Assembly (NCBI GenBank): GCA_944472155.2
Contig: OX235271.1
Coordinates: 81,233,256-81,297,255 of the forward strand
Direction: 5' to 3'
DNA: 64,000 bases
Source: Trichobilharzia szidati
Lineage: Eukaryota; Platyhelminthes; Trematoda; Strigeidida; Schistosomatidae
Shown here: positions 37,350-48,539 of the stretch, piece by piece
Layout of the letters: every line of letters begins with the position of its first letter
How positions within the stretch are numbered: the first letter of the stretch is position 1
The notes under the pieces: generated by a model
Seen by the model: the letters and a program-made list of their open reading frames with translations, nothing else
Database searches by the model: none
Told to the model about the DNA's origin: nothing
Translations under genes and position numbers: made by a program

Positions 37350-40010
37350 AACCAACTACTGTAGGAAATTCGAGTCGTAATTGTAAACTACTGTTCTATC
37401 CACTCATCTGTGTACATCCATGTTCACACAGTTTACTTTGTTTGATAAGTGGTTCACTACACTGACATGAACCGTATCTACAATTATATAGTGTACATAT
37501 CAGTTTCATAAGGGACACAACATCCATATTCAATGGACTTACCCCACTACGTCTCCATTGGAATCAAGACAAACTGTTAAACCAGTGCATTTAATATCAT
37601 TATTAAATATGTGCCCCATCGAAAGTAATCTTAAGGTAGTTTATCTCAGATTTAAAATTTGTGACTTAATTCGCCATCCAGTTGACACAAAAACTTAGCT
37701 AAAGCAAGTCTATTGATACTATATGTAAAGATAATTCTTCATAAAATTTCATTAAACTTATTTCATGTAGAAGTCTTCATTGTTCTAGTCCACCCTCTAC
37801 TACACATCCTTTGTATGTATTATATAATACTCAGTCTAGAATTCTCGTTTGTTCTTATTTGAGTGTATAACCATCCCACCTATTTGTTATTTATCTTCAC
37901 AAGTGCTGCTAAAGAACACAGACAGTATTTATAACACCAAAGTCTTTATCTCCATATAAGAGAATAACACAAATTATATTTTACCATGTGTTTAACCGGC
38001 TTTTGTACTTAGTTTTGCAAAATGGCGGTTACGATATGTATATCTATAATTAAGTAGTTATAACGAGTACATGGGTATGCTAGTATATCAATTTGTAATC
38101 TTCAGATGTATCATTATGCCACTGGTCTGCTATTAATCAGTAGATATCATTATAGAGTGAATTTACGGTCATCCGTATGTGTGAGTCAGTCTGACTGTTT
38201 TCCCTTTGTCCTCATTATGGCTGCCGTTGAAGGATTGTCTAGGTGGTCAATTAACTAACTGTCTTCACTGGTAGATACCTACTATTACCAAAAGCTTAAT
38301 TTGGACTGGGAGTATTCATACATTATATAATGTATTAAATACAATATACTGTATACCATTTTCTGCTTGCTACAGTAACACATAATAGTATCAAGAATTT
38401 ACTCTCGCTGTTGTTGTTTTCGTTGTTACCTCTGCCTTTTATTTTCTACCACATTACGTGTTCTACATAAGCTAGAATGGAATCTCTTGATAGTTCAACC
38501 GAATTCACTCACAACACCTACATCTCGATGTATAGGTTGCTGAAATCATATCAACGTTTGCCATTGTATGTTACTTAATCGAAATATTATTACCAGCTTA
38601 CTATGTATAGTCGAGTCAGTAGAATTACTCCATATCAATGAAATTTCAGTCAACAAATATATAGATCTAAAACCATTCCACAGTCTACTCAGGAACAGAA
38701 ATAGTCACTTTCTAATCAGCTCAAAATCAATCAAGTAGATCAATAGTGGAACGCAATAAGACTATCAGACTGTAGTAACTCAGTCCATTCTTACTACTGT
38801 AATCAACTTCTACTCCTGCAATTTAGTGTTCTCTTTGTCTTGTTATGGACTAGTTATTTATGTAAAGTCTGTTGTAACTGTGCTTATCTGGATTCAGCGT
38901 TCCTGGTAGAACATGTTTACTAAAATTCACAAATGCCTATTCGTTTTACATTTTGCCTACTGACACATTACAACGTTTTCAGATAGAGAAGCGTGAAGAA
39001 CTAGTGGGATTTACGTGTATACCATCGTACTCAGGTCAAATGCATATCAGAACTTGAACTTCCACTACAAAAAGGATCAGTACTCAGAGAACGCCACAGA
39101 ATTTAAGGTCAAAGCATTAATAGACCTCAGATACGAAATCTGCGATGAAGTATGGGTGCATATTCATCGAACTTTTAAATTTACCTAAATTTGTAATGAC
39201 TTAGGTTCTAACAATGACGTATTCACGTTCAAATATCTAAGCTCAAAGATCATCAAACATTTTCGCATTTTTCTCATGTTTCCTTCTTTTTCCCATTTGT
39301 CCCACCTTTCAACAAGCATTTTCCTACTTTTCCCTACATATTTAACATAGATCAACAAATATGCCCACTTTTCCTGACTATTTTTACTTTTTCAACTGAA
39401 TGTATCACACCTTTTGCCGCACTTTTAGCGTGTCAACGAAAATTTCTCCCACTGAGTAACGACTATGCCTTACTGAAGTGGTTTAACAGCTCTTAACATT
39501 CATCTTATGAGTTGTTGACATCCTATAGTGGCGTAATAACATTATTTGTACCACTTCTTATCGTCAAAATGTTAGGAGAATAATGTGGAGTTTAGTGGTA
39601 TAGTTTAATATAGAAATTAGAAAGAAGAGAACACGAAGTTCAACAAAATATATCTTTTCGGCGATTTCATTTTCAAAAGCTGCATAATCGCATTTAAATA
39701 CATAATTTTACACAGATACAGTTTTTACTTGATTCAACATAATTACGAAGGTGAATAAAAGGTGACAATTATTCTCAACTTGACATAAATTACTAGAGAC
39801 TTGGAGATAAAATAAGACAGAATTAGAACGAAATACAGGTGCGAACAAAATGAGCATGGAAACAAATTGAAATAATAATTTCCAACTTGAAATGGAAGTT
39901 AGGAGGTGTGAATATAGATTACAAGAGGCTTAGATTCAAAAATTACACAGGATTAGAATATAATTGTTAAATAGTTATTTTAAACGAATTATAAATCTGA
40001 GCAGCAAGAG
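37350..40010. other. Intergenic AT-rich DNA
   Basis: No open frame of interest, no domain and no repeat terminus that I can see. Confidence 0.45.
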
Positions 40011-40019
40011 CATGGAAAC

Positions 40020-40310
40020 GGACTAAAAATAACTGTTTTTATAACTGAAAATATGTGATGAATTGAGTGAAGACAAAGAGAGAAAAATCACACACAGTGA
40101 ACAAAAAAAGCCGAAGGTTAAGTGAACATACCGAATTAGTTTCTTTTGAACACACAGCTCCTGCTTTTCGACGCATACTGCGAGGGCTTCTGCAGTACAG
40201 AGAAGTCGGAAACATACTGCCTTTGGTAGGTTTCTGTTTATTTTGCAAATTACTTTGAATGAATCAGTTGAGATGCTGTGGGAGGTGTTGAATATAAGAT
40301 CAATCATTTT
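40020..40310 (-). mobile_element. C-terminal fragment of a second PLE family
   Basis: The minus frame reads FKVICKINRNLPKAVCFRLL, then CTAEALAVCVEKQELCVQKK. The same order occurs at 62395-62510 (FKVIYRIRGN, RIRLLQTAETMAVHILKPELC) and, more decayed, at 54440-54540. It is the segment after the GIY-YIG domain of that PLE family, here with nothing upstream. Confidence 0.7.
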
Positions 40311-40740
40311 TCAATAAAGTCAAGTCACTAATTGTCGCTCAGATATAAGAAGAGAAATATAAGCTTGTTGATTTCGTCTTACAAGTGTTAATCGACGCAG
40401 ACAGTTGGATGATATGGAGGTTTTGGGTCAAAATAGGTTACACTGCCACAGATTTATAAATATATGTGCTTTTTCATATCAGTTATAATATCACAAAAAA
40501 AGTAACGAATTTCTTTAGAGAATGTGACTGTTAAGACTTTCGATATTGTTTTTGTTTCTTTGTCATGTAAATCTCTTATTTCAGCACACACTGTGTGTGG
40601 GCATGATAGACATAATAAAAAGTTTTTCATTATATATTACCGTCCAGTTACATCCTTAATTTATGGCTACATGTTTTTATTTTCTTGAGTAACTGTTTTA
40701 TTCAGATAAGTTACGTTTATGAGGGCAAAGATGATATTTA

Positions 40741-42000
40741 GTGACCGAATGATTGAATTAACCAAATTCACTTATTTAGGAAGCTGCATCAGCCACTGTC
40801 AGCGGATTGATCGCTGACGAAATCTCAGCATGGATATAGAAGGCTCGTTTGGTATATGCCAACTTACCCCATCTCTAGCGTGGACTTGATATCCGGCTAT
40901 CGACCAAAGGACGTGTGTACTGCTCAGCAGTTCACTCTATCCTCCTTTATGTCTGTGAGCGAGACATGGAAATGCTAGCTGTCTTTTATCATAGGTGTCT
41001 GTATTCTATCTCTCATGTTGGGTGGTATGATAAGATGAGCAATACTGAGGTTAGGCATTGGTCGAGTGTTAGGTAGGGAGGGGAAATCAATCGACAAGGT
41101 TGTGAGGTTATACCGACTGAGGTGGTAAGAACATGTGTTACGCATGCATATCTAGCCATCACCTTCCCCGACGGGCTATGTTAGCTGACTGACATAGGAT
41201 CAGATTGGAAAAGAGCGAGCTAGTGGTGTTCAAACGGATACGTTGCATTAGTCAATGAAATCCACAACAGCTAGGTAGCTACCTGGGGTTCTAGTGGCAA
41301 GTCGTGACCAGTAGGGTGCAAGAGTTCGAAGGTGAGGACATATACTCGCCGAAGACATTTGCTAGTGGTCGCGCTGTGTCGTGAATTGGCAGAAGTTGTA
41401 ATTCATGGGCCATTGAGTCGGGTCCCAGTGGCTTAATGGCCAATAAGCTAGCTTGCCTTGAACCAGAAGGTGCTGGGCTCGAACTCCTGTGGTGGGTGTG
41501 TACTGAGGAAGAGTCCCAAGCACTAGGATGAAACAGCTGTCCAATACTCCCTCCAGGTTTTCCAATGGTTCTCTAACTGATGTCAGCTCATGATGAAATC
41601 CTGTAACCAATCAATAAAATCCCTACAAACCAATACTTGAAAATCCACAACAGTTAGTTTAAGCCATGTAGGGAGTTGTAGATTTCTTGGCTGGATGAGG
41701 TCCTCGGGATGGTAAGAAACAATGGCTGAAGAAAATTGGTGATATGGTTCAAAACCCTTCTCGGTGATGGAGTAGATGCATTCATTCTTCATAAGTTTTC
41801 ATATGTAATAAAACTCTGCCGTTCTTCCATATTACTATTCTTTTTGCCTCATATTTCTGTTTATTATCTCTCCCTCTCTCTTTTGAATCGCTCTTTACTC
41901 TCTCCGCCTGCTTTGTGTGCTACAAAGAGGGAGTGTAGCAACTCGAAATGCTGCACCTCTGTGCAAAGTTCTACGTTGAAACCAGTCAGTCAGTCAGTCA
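40741..42000 (+). mobile_element. RTE-type LINE (SR2-like) 3' part, split by a SINE
   Basis: Close relative of 60060-61070. It encodes decayed forms of the RT C-terminal region (SGLIADE..., LVYAN, CDERDMEMLAVFYHRCLYS-like blocks) with stops. It ends in CTGCACCTCTGTGCAAAGTT and a tail of CAGT repeats (41984-41999), the short tandem tail typical of RTE elements. A SINE at 41271-41640 interrupts it, so the LINE is older than that SINE. Confidence 0.8.
41271..41640 (+). mobile_element. Full-length hammerhead SINE (Smalpha-like) with target duplication
   Basis: A 370-bp insertion flanked by the 13-bp duplication AAATCCACAACAG (41258-41270 and 41641-41653). It contains a tRNA-related head with an A-box-like GTGGCTTAATGGCC and a B-box-like GGCTCGAACTCC, a hammerhead-like region (AGAGTCCC..CTAGGATGAAACAGCTGTCC) and the 3' part GGTTCTCTAACTGATGTCAG. 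The ribozyme core is damaged: three extra bases in CTGA-gga-AGA and a weakened stem II. Confidence 0.85.
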
Positions 42001-43330
42001 AATTCTGATAAGTTGATCAGTGAAAAATGATACCATATAGTGTGGACGTGTAATAATTACTCACGTTATGAATAAATTGATTACTTCAACTCTTATTTAG
42101 TGCATTTTTAAAGTTAATCGAACTGAAAATAAAGTAGACTAAATAATTACTTCATTTCATTGTTTATCCTTATCATTCTTTGACACAAAGCACTGAAGGG
42201 AAAACAAAATACTGTAGATACAAATCATGTATCTAAAGTTACTCAGTCAATCAAGAATAAGGAGCAATAACACAAGGTAAACAACGATTTCTTACCATTA
42301 AATATAAATGTGATGCACTGCAAGCTGTATGCTGATGGGTGTATCCATTTTACACATTATTTGTTTTTGTTTACACTGCACTTATTTTGGTGACTGTACA
42401 GTTTTCAAACTTGTTTTAATGCCAGTAAGCAGTAAAAACCAAAACTCTTTTGGATCGTTGATTCATTAATACCTTCAATATCTCCGTACACTCTCATAAA
42501 TCTACTGGTCATTCCCTGTCATTTTTCCAGCTTGATTATTGCTCATATTCAATCAGGTTATACTCACCAGAATTTTCAGCTTTTAATTGCCTGCAAATTG
42601 CTGACTAGGTTTACAGCATGACTTAATTGTTCTAGGTATCCTTAGTACTGTTTAACCATTTCTTGTTAGATATTGTAGTATCAGGTGGAAGCTGGAAGTT
42701 AGAATAAAGCACTTTATATTGGTACTAACTTAGAAGCAATTAGAACAGTAGCAGTTATTTAAAAATGCCAAAAATATTTGGTATAACAATGGACGTAGAG
42801 TATAATATGCTACAAATTCGCTGACATATTTACTAACCCCTAATATCTCTATTTGGTTTACTTGGACAACGGAAAATTAAATGGTTGCATTTATCATTTA
42901 TGAATCCACTTAGGGCCTCGTTCTGTTCCTTATCAAACAGTCAGAGAACAGTTAGTCACCGCTAGTTTATAATAAAAAAATTAGATTCCTGGAACTAAAG
43001 TTTTGTGCACTTGTATCAAGTTTTATTTCAATAACTTCGGTTGGTCTATAAATGCTAAATGTTCATTCCACTGTAATTATAACTCAGGAGGGCTGTGATA
43101 AATAGAGTGTATCTAATAATTACAAAATATAGTCAACCTTCTAAGAACAATGTGAAACAATATTGCTTCTATTGTGACGGTTCATAAGTTCTAACGTAAT
43201 TTTAGAGCTTATAGCGTTTTAGTCTGGCAACATAAGAGATGGAATAAACTACTGTTCTCAAACTTACTTGCTGAGCAAAGCTACTCACTGAATAAATTAT
43301 TCTAGGAATTCAATTATTTCTGACGTCTGC
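42001..43330. other. Intergenic AT-rich DNA
   Basis: Nothing recognisable; no open frame with features. Confidence 0.45.
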
Positions 43331-43334
43331 TGTC

Positions 43335-44200
43335 TTCAAATTCCATGGGAAAATATGAAGACAAAGAGAAGGTGTAGCAATGGGATCACTGATACCTCCA
43401 ATTTTTGCAGATGTCTTCACGAATAGTTGAGAAAATGTGTCTCGTGAGACATCTAATAGTACCTCACAGGTATGGTGAAGATATGTGGTTGACATTTTCG
43501 CAATGTTAAAAGCGAGACATACCTGTGGTTTCTTCACGCATATAAACTCAGCAGTAGAAGGAATTGAATCTACACTGCAGTTATAAAATGAACAAGGAGA
43601 ATTAGCTATATTCGACTGTACGAGATAAATTACTCACCGGCGTCAATAAAATGCCAACAGTCAAACAGATATTTAGACATTAGGTCATCTCATCTATTAC
43701 TTGTAAACACAGACTTAATTAAGTGTCTAACAAACCGGGTGAAAACTCTAAGTAGTATATCAGGAAACCTAAATAATGAAATGAAAGTGATGGAAAAAGC
43801 ACTAGTTCTGCATAATTATCCCATAACACTCATCAGGAAGTCCATGGAAACTCACAAAAATAAGAAAAATATGGTAGTGAAACTACTCGTCATAACACAA
43901 ATAGGAAGCAATTTAAGGCGTCTGGAGTTTTATTAAATAAGGAAGGTACATCGTAAACCCTGCTTGGGATTCTTAATAAAGCAAGAATCAAGGTGGCATT
44001 CAAACTCACAAAATCCTTCAAAGACAAACTGTGTAGACTAAAGGATTACACTGTCTCTACTAAACAAGGTCACTTAATTCGTGAATAACCTTTTTATGAC
44101 TGTGAAGTTAAATAGATAAGTCAAACCAGTAGTTTAGGGTGAAACAGGTAATCAGGACATAGGAATTTGGCCAAGTATAAAATGACTGACCACAACTTCC
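43335..44200 (+). mobile_element. Decayed PLE copy (same family as 46157-47305)
   Basis: Follows the intact PLE frame almost base for base: GAAGGTGTAGCAATGGGATC at 43370, the equivalent of the YVDD region near 43467, AACAAGGAGAATTAGCTATA, ATATTTAGACATT and the region before the GIY-YIG domain near 43975. Many stops and small indels. The end near 44110-44195 matches the endonuclease part in very poor condition. Confidence 0.85.
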
Positions 44201-44269
44201 TGGCCAGGAACACCAGAGAAATGAGAGTTTGATGTAACTAAGTAAACGTAGCGCAGTAATCGAAAAGTG

Positions 44270-44870
44270 CGTCAAGAAATCTGAAAGAAGCAACCTCCTT
44301 TACCTAGCCACCTGGGAAGCATCGTTTCAAATACAGGCGGAACTGATGAGGATATCAAAGCGAGGATATGGAAAGCAAGGCAAGCTTTCATCTTTCTCAA
44401 GTCTGTCTGGAGATCAACAGCACTCAGCAAGAAAAATAACATCAGCATTTTCAACTCCAATGTGAAGTCAGTGCTACTATACGTATCAGACAATTGGAGC
44501 ATCACGAAGGACACTTCAAACAAACTATAGACCTTCATCAACAGCCGTGTTCGCTCAATACTACTAAAGATAAGATGGCCAGAAAAAATGAGCAACAGGG
44601 ATCTCTAGGAGCAAACCAATCCAAGCAGGAAGAAATGGAGGTGTATTGGCCATACCGTGAGAAAACCATCAAGTGACATCACGCGCCAAGCCATCGCTCG
44701 AGTAGAACCCGAAAGGAAAGCGGTGAGTTGGTCGTCAGTGGGAGGGTGATATGGAGGAGGTCATGAGAAGAGGAGATGAAAGCATGTGGGCAGACGTGGA
44801 GCTAGGTGAAAACGTTGGCGGAGAACTGAACGCAATGGAGACGTGCGGCTGAAGCCATATGTTCCTCTAT
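44270..44870 (+). mobile_element. LINE reverse transcriptase C-terminal remnant
   Basis: The plus frame reads LGSIVSNTGGTDEDIKARIW, KARQAFIFLKSVWRSTALSK and FNSNVKSVLLYVSDNWSIT, then a shifted WRCIGHTVRKPSSDITRQAI. This is the post-RT region common to RTE-type LINEs in flatworms. It is distinct in sequence from the element at 40741 and 59730, so it represents another family. Confidence 0.75.
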
Positions 44871-45470
44871 GAACTAAAGGAAACATTAATAATAATATTC
44901 GTATTCTGCAACTTTTCTCTTCACTTCGAGCTTTCTGTATTGATCCAAAAGTATTTTTACTTTTCCTCTTTGCAGCTTTACCCGTTATTCTGCTATTCAG
45001 CATTCTTTCAGAAGTCTCCAATTAACCACTTAACAAATTCTGCTTAATAGTACACATCTCAGAGATCGGTTACTTGATGTATAAGCTCCTATTAAGCTTA
45101 TCAGTGGATAAATAGGCTTTGCTATAAAGTTTGTGTTAGTCAGTAAGCGAAAAACAGACACGACATTTTATATTAATGTTTCACTGTCTGATAATAAAAA
45201 GCCTGTTCACAGTAATGTAGACCAATGGCTTAAAAAATCACAGCTGACAGATTTCAGCTGCATTAAAGATTTTTGCATGAATGATTAAAACATACCGTAA
45301 TAGCAGAATCCAGGCACTTTGATGGAATATGCTTCCATTTAAAATAATTTTATCTGACATCATACAGGGACAGAACATGAATTACTGGATGACGTTTCCA
45401 GGACAATATGCTGCTAATAAGTATAGCGACGTAATTATAAGATGTCTTAACTTATTTGACATAGTTTATC
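44871..45470. other. AT-rich spacer
   Basis: No supported feature. Confidence 0.4.
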
Positions 45471-45477
45471 ATCCTTC

Positions 45478-45690
45478 ATTTGGTAGCGTTATTTTCCACA
45501 TATTCGGGACCAGGGTTGCGTCATCCCTATTACATCTTTCTGGTGTTGATTCTAAGAACAAAGATTTACTGGTTAACCTCTCTTCCCACCTTACCGTATT
45601 ACTTTTCAAAATTTAACCTGCCGCACTTTATTGTGTGTTTGTGTGTAAGTGCATGCATAGCTGCGCTTGATATCTCTTTTTCCGGTTACT
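45478..45690 (-). mobile_element. Decayed PLE 3' fragment, minus orientation
   Basis: The reverse complement matches 47090-47270 of the intact PLE (GGTGGGAAGAGAGGTTAACC, TCTTTGTTC, CAACACC). It is a separate old copy in the opposite orientation. Confidence 0.7.
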
Positions 45691-45724
45691 TTGAATCCAT
45701 TTACTCGATATCAGTATAGGCAAG

Positions 45725-45906
45725 CTCAATTAAATGTGAAGAAAACAAAGTCTTCATACCTTTATCATATAAGGAAGGGAAATCCGAAACCATAAGTAGA
45801 ATTGTTAATGAGGGTGGAATTAAGGTGGCATTTAAACTTAAGTACTCACTCTGAGATGGACCATCTCGGACAAATGATTCAGCTAACCCAACTAGACAGC
45901 ATAATT
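45725..45906 (+). mobile_element. Older PLE, left part (host of the young PLE insertion)
   Basis: Matches 46775-46925 of the young PLE with many changes (CATATAAGGAAGGGAAATCC, AATTAAGGTGGCATTTAAAC). It is cut at the 14-bp target duplication; a matching right part occurs at 48260-48490. Confidence 0.75.
45893..45906. repeat. Target-site duplication of the young PLE, left copy
   Basis: TAGACAGCATAATT, identical to 47764-47777. It fixes the insertion as 45907-47763. Confidence 0.85.
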
Positions 45907-45942
45907 GATATAAGAATAAAACTTGGGCACTGTGGTAGAGTG

Positions 45943-46177
45943 TAATTCCATAATGGGTAAATTTTTATTTTGATAGAGTCTCACAGTGTTATACAGTAAT
46001 ATTTACTGATGACGTTTCGAGCACAAACTATTGCTCATAATCATATCAAGTTACTCACACAACTTCTTTCCTTCATTTATATACATGTGTGGAATCGACT
46101 AGATATTGGATTAAAATTCAATATGAGATAATGTACATTCAGAAATAATAGTACGAGTGTTATTAATCCATTGCAAT
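45943..46177. repeat. PLE terminal inverted repeat, left (235 bp)
   Basis: The reverse complement of 47531-47765 with no difference that I could find by eye. It starts TAATTCCATAATGGGTAAAT and ends CCATTGCAAT. Identity over 235 bp implies a recent insertion or recent correction. Confidence 0.92.
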
Positions 46178-47305
46178 CCATTGCAAGGCAAAATATATAG
46201 ACAAACTGAAGGTGTAGCAATGGGATCACCAATATCCCCTATCGTGGCAGATATATTTATGGATAGCTGGGAAAATATGGCACTTAATACATTTAATCCT
46301 ACTCCAAAAATATGGTGGAGATATGTGGATGACACTTTCACAGTGTTAAAAACAGAACATATCTCTAGCTTCTTGACACACATAAACTCACTAGTGGAGG
46401 GAATAAAATTCACATTTGAAACCGAAAATGAGCAAGGAGAATTAGCTATGTTAGATTGTAAAATAAAACGAATAGAAGAAGGCAAACTACAAACTAGTGT
46501 TTATAGAAAACCAACGCATTCTAATAGATATTTAGACTTTAATTCATCTCATCCTGTAACTATTAAGGCAGGCTTAGTTAAATGTTTAACAAACCGAGCA
46601 ATGGCACTAAGTAGCACAAAAAAAGACCTTAATGATGAAATAAAACATATAGAAGAGGCGTTGGTTTTAAATAACTATCCTCTAAAATTCATTAGGAAGA
46701 TTGAAAAAAGCCAAAAGAAAAATAAAAAGAATTGTGAAACTAGTAGTAATAAAATAAATAAGAGAGAATATAAGTCATCTACAGTTATACCATATAAAGA
46801 AGGGACATCTGAGACCCTACGTAGGATTCTAAATAAAGCAGGAATTAGGGTGGCATTTAAACCTACAAACTCACTCAGGGACAAGCTCTGTAGGTTAAAG
46901 GACCCAGTGGACCCAATTAGACAAAATAATATAATTTACAAAATACCCTGCAATGACTGTGAGGTCAACTACATAGGTCAAACTAGTAGGTCAGGGGTAG
47001 TCAGATTGGCAGAACATAAGAATTTAGCTAAGATAAGAATGGTTGACCCAGAGAAGATAAGTAATTTAGAAAAAAGCTCGGCAATCGCACTGCATGCATT
47101 AACACACAACCACACAATAGGGTGGGAGAGGGTTAAAATTCTAAAAAGTAATCTAGGTAGGTGGAAAGAGAGGTTGATTACTGAATCTTTGTTCATCGAA
47201 TCTACACCCAACACATGCAACAGAAGTGACTCAATGCAAATACCAGAAATATGGAAGATATTATTGCCGCCAGTCAAATCAGAAGAAGATGATAAATTGT
47301 CTTAA
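46157..47305 (+). CDS. Penelope-like element: truncated RT plus GIY-YIG endonuclease
   Basis: PLE proteins copy RNA into DNA and cut the target with a GIY-YIG nuclease. This frame runs 382 codons without a stop. In order: GKIYRQTEGVAMGSPISPI (RT motif B, residues 11-29), the catalytic WRYVDD (54-59), FNSSHP and KAGLVKCLTNRA (about 128-148, typical of PLEs), a lysine-rich linker (181-207), then YKIPCNDC (261-268), YIGQT (272-276) and VRLAEH (282-287) of the GIY-YIG fold. The first in-frame ATG is 46220; the frame is open back into the terminal repeat. The RT fingers and motif A are missing, so this copy cannot supply a full RT. It is 5' truncated but otherwise undamaged, unlike the relatives at 43335 and 45725. 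Schistosome PLEs of this type have been called Cercyon; that name is an inference here. Confidence 0.93.
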   Translation: MLLIHCNPLQGKIYRQTEGVAMGSPISPIVADIFMDSWENMALNTFNPTPKIWWRYVDDTFTVLKTEHISSFLTHINSLVEGIKFTFETENEQGELAMLDCKIKRIEEGKLQTSVYRKPTHSNRYLDFNSSHPVTIKAGLVKCLTNRAMALSSTKKDLNDEIKHIEEALVLNNYPLKFIRKIEKSQKKNKKNCETSSNKINKREYKSSTVIPYKEGTSETLRRILNKAGIRVAFKPTNSLRDKLCRLKDPVDPIRQNNIIYKIPCNDCEVNYIGQTSRSGVVRLAEHKNLAKIRMVDPEKISNLEKSSAIALHALTHNHTIGWERVKILKSNLGRWKERLITESLFIESTPNTCNRSDSMQIPEIWKILLPPVKSEEDDKLS

Positions 47306-47560
47306 AATTCTATTTCCATTCAAGCACATCATAACATTCTAACAATCAACTTATTATGACTGTAAAAAACACTCGTCGTATTTCCCATCTAATGGCAATG
47401 GATTAATAACACTCGTATTATTGCCACCAGTCAAATCAGAAGAGAATAATAAATAATCTATTTCCATTCAAACACATTCTAACAGTCAACTTATTATGAC
47501 TATAAAAACACTCGTCGTATTTCCCATCTAATTGCAATGGATTAATAACACTCGTACTAT
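47262..47560 (+). repeat. Tandem duplication of about 150 bp at the PLE 3' end
   Basis: The block TATTGCCGCCAGTCAAATCA through TTCCCATCTAATGGCAATGG is repeated once, starting again near 47418 (TATTGCCACCAGTCAAATCA). The first copy overlaps the last codons of the frame; the second runs into the right terminal repeat. The two differ at several positions. Confidence 0.8.
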
Positions 47561-47765
47561 TATTTCTGAATGTACATTATCTCATATTGAATTTTAATCC
47601 AATATCTAGTCGATTCCACACATGTATATAAATGAAGGAAAGAAGTTGTGTGAGTAACTTGATATGATTATGAGCAATAGTTTGTGCTCGAAACGTCATC
47701 AGTAAATATTACTGTATAACACTGTGAGACTCTATCAAAATAAAAATTTACCCATTATGGAATTA
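47531..47765. repeat. PLE terminal inverted repeat, right (235 bp)
   Basis: Inverted copy of 45943-46177. On the plus strand it holds TGTGCTCGAAACGTCATCAG (about 47681-47700), the 3' part of a hammerhead-like motif known from PLE terminal repeats. The 5' CUGANGA box is not intact. Confidence 0.92.
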
Positions 47766-47777
47766 GACAGCATAATT
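47764..47777. repeat. Target-site duplication of the young PLE, right copy
   Basis: TAGACAGCATAATT, identical to 45893-45906. Its first two bases overlap the end of the terminal repeat. Confidence 0.85.
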
Positions 47778-47784
47778 CACAGGC

Positions 47785-48215
47785 TTGGTCACCAAGTGAC
47801 TTCAGTTAGAGAATCACTGGAAAGCCAGTGAGTACTGGACAGTCATTTCGTCCTCGTTTGGCACACCTAAGTAGTACTCATCCACGGCCCCACCAATTAC
47901 TGAATCTAGAACTTTTAAAAACTACGAGACCAGCTCGTTTATCACTTAACGTGTGAATTGTGACTTCTGTCATTTCGCGATTTTCAGCCACACTGCCCTC
48001 GTAGACAATTGGATTCAGTGCTCACTTTGTAACTGAGAGGTCGTAAGTTCGAACCCTAGTGGATGCATACTGTAAAGAGTCCCAAACTAGGACAAAACGG
48101 TTGTCCAGTAATCCCTGGTTTTTCAGTGGTTCTCTAACTGATGTCAGCTCATGATCAAAGCTGTAACCAATCAAAACTCTGCAAACCGATACTTGATAAC
48201 ACCATGCGACAAACA
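47785..48215. mobile_element. Old head-to-head pair of hammerhead SINEs
   Basis: The left arm (about 47785-47980) is in minus orientation: reverse complement reads AGTACT..GAGGACGAAATGACTGTCC..GATTCTCTAACTGAAGTCAC. The right arm (about 47985-48215) is plus: B-box-like AAGTTCGAACCCT, AGAGTCCCAAACTAGGAC, then GGTTCTCTAACTGATGTCAG. Both ribozyme cores have lost key bases. The pair interrupts the older PLE. Confidence 0.75.
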
Positions 48216-48259
48216 TGAATTCAAATAAGTAGACCCGTGCAGTTTGGGCTATTAAAAAA

Positions 48260-48490
48260 ATAAGAAATTAGCCATAACTAAAGTGGAATAGTAACTTAGC
48301 CACTTCTATGCAAATACTAGAACAATCACTGCTTGAAACAGGGTTAAACATTGAAAAGTGATACAGTTAGGTAGGAACAGAGGTTAGCCACTAAATCTTT
48401 GTTCATCGAATCATCAACCAATACGTTTAATAGGAGTGATGCAACACCTCTCCCAGATATTTGAAGAACTGTACTAAAACATGAAGAAGT
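48260..48490 (+). mobile_element. Older PLE, right part
   Basis: Matches 47130-47285 of the young PLE (AAATCTTTGTTCATCGAATC, then AATAGGAGTGATGCAA and CCAGATATTTGAAGAA for the frame's end). Together with 45725-45906 it is one old copy split by later insertions. Confidence 0.7.
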
Positions 48491-48539
48491 AAAACCATAT
48501 AAACAAAGTTAGAAAGTCATGTGAACACACTGCTATTAT

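Noticed and set aside
44272..44595. 107-codon minus frame
   Set aside because: Shadow of the LINE remnant read on the plus strand, which shows recognisable RT-tail motifs.
46111..46485. 124-codon minus frame
   Set aside because: Antisense shadow of the PLE reverse transcriptase frame; the same antisense pattern occurs at 43310-43537.
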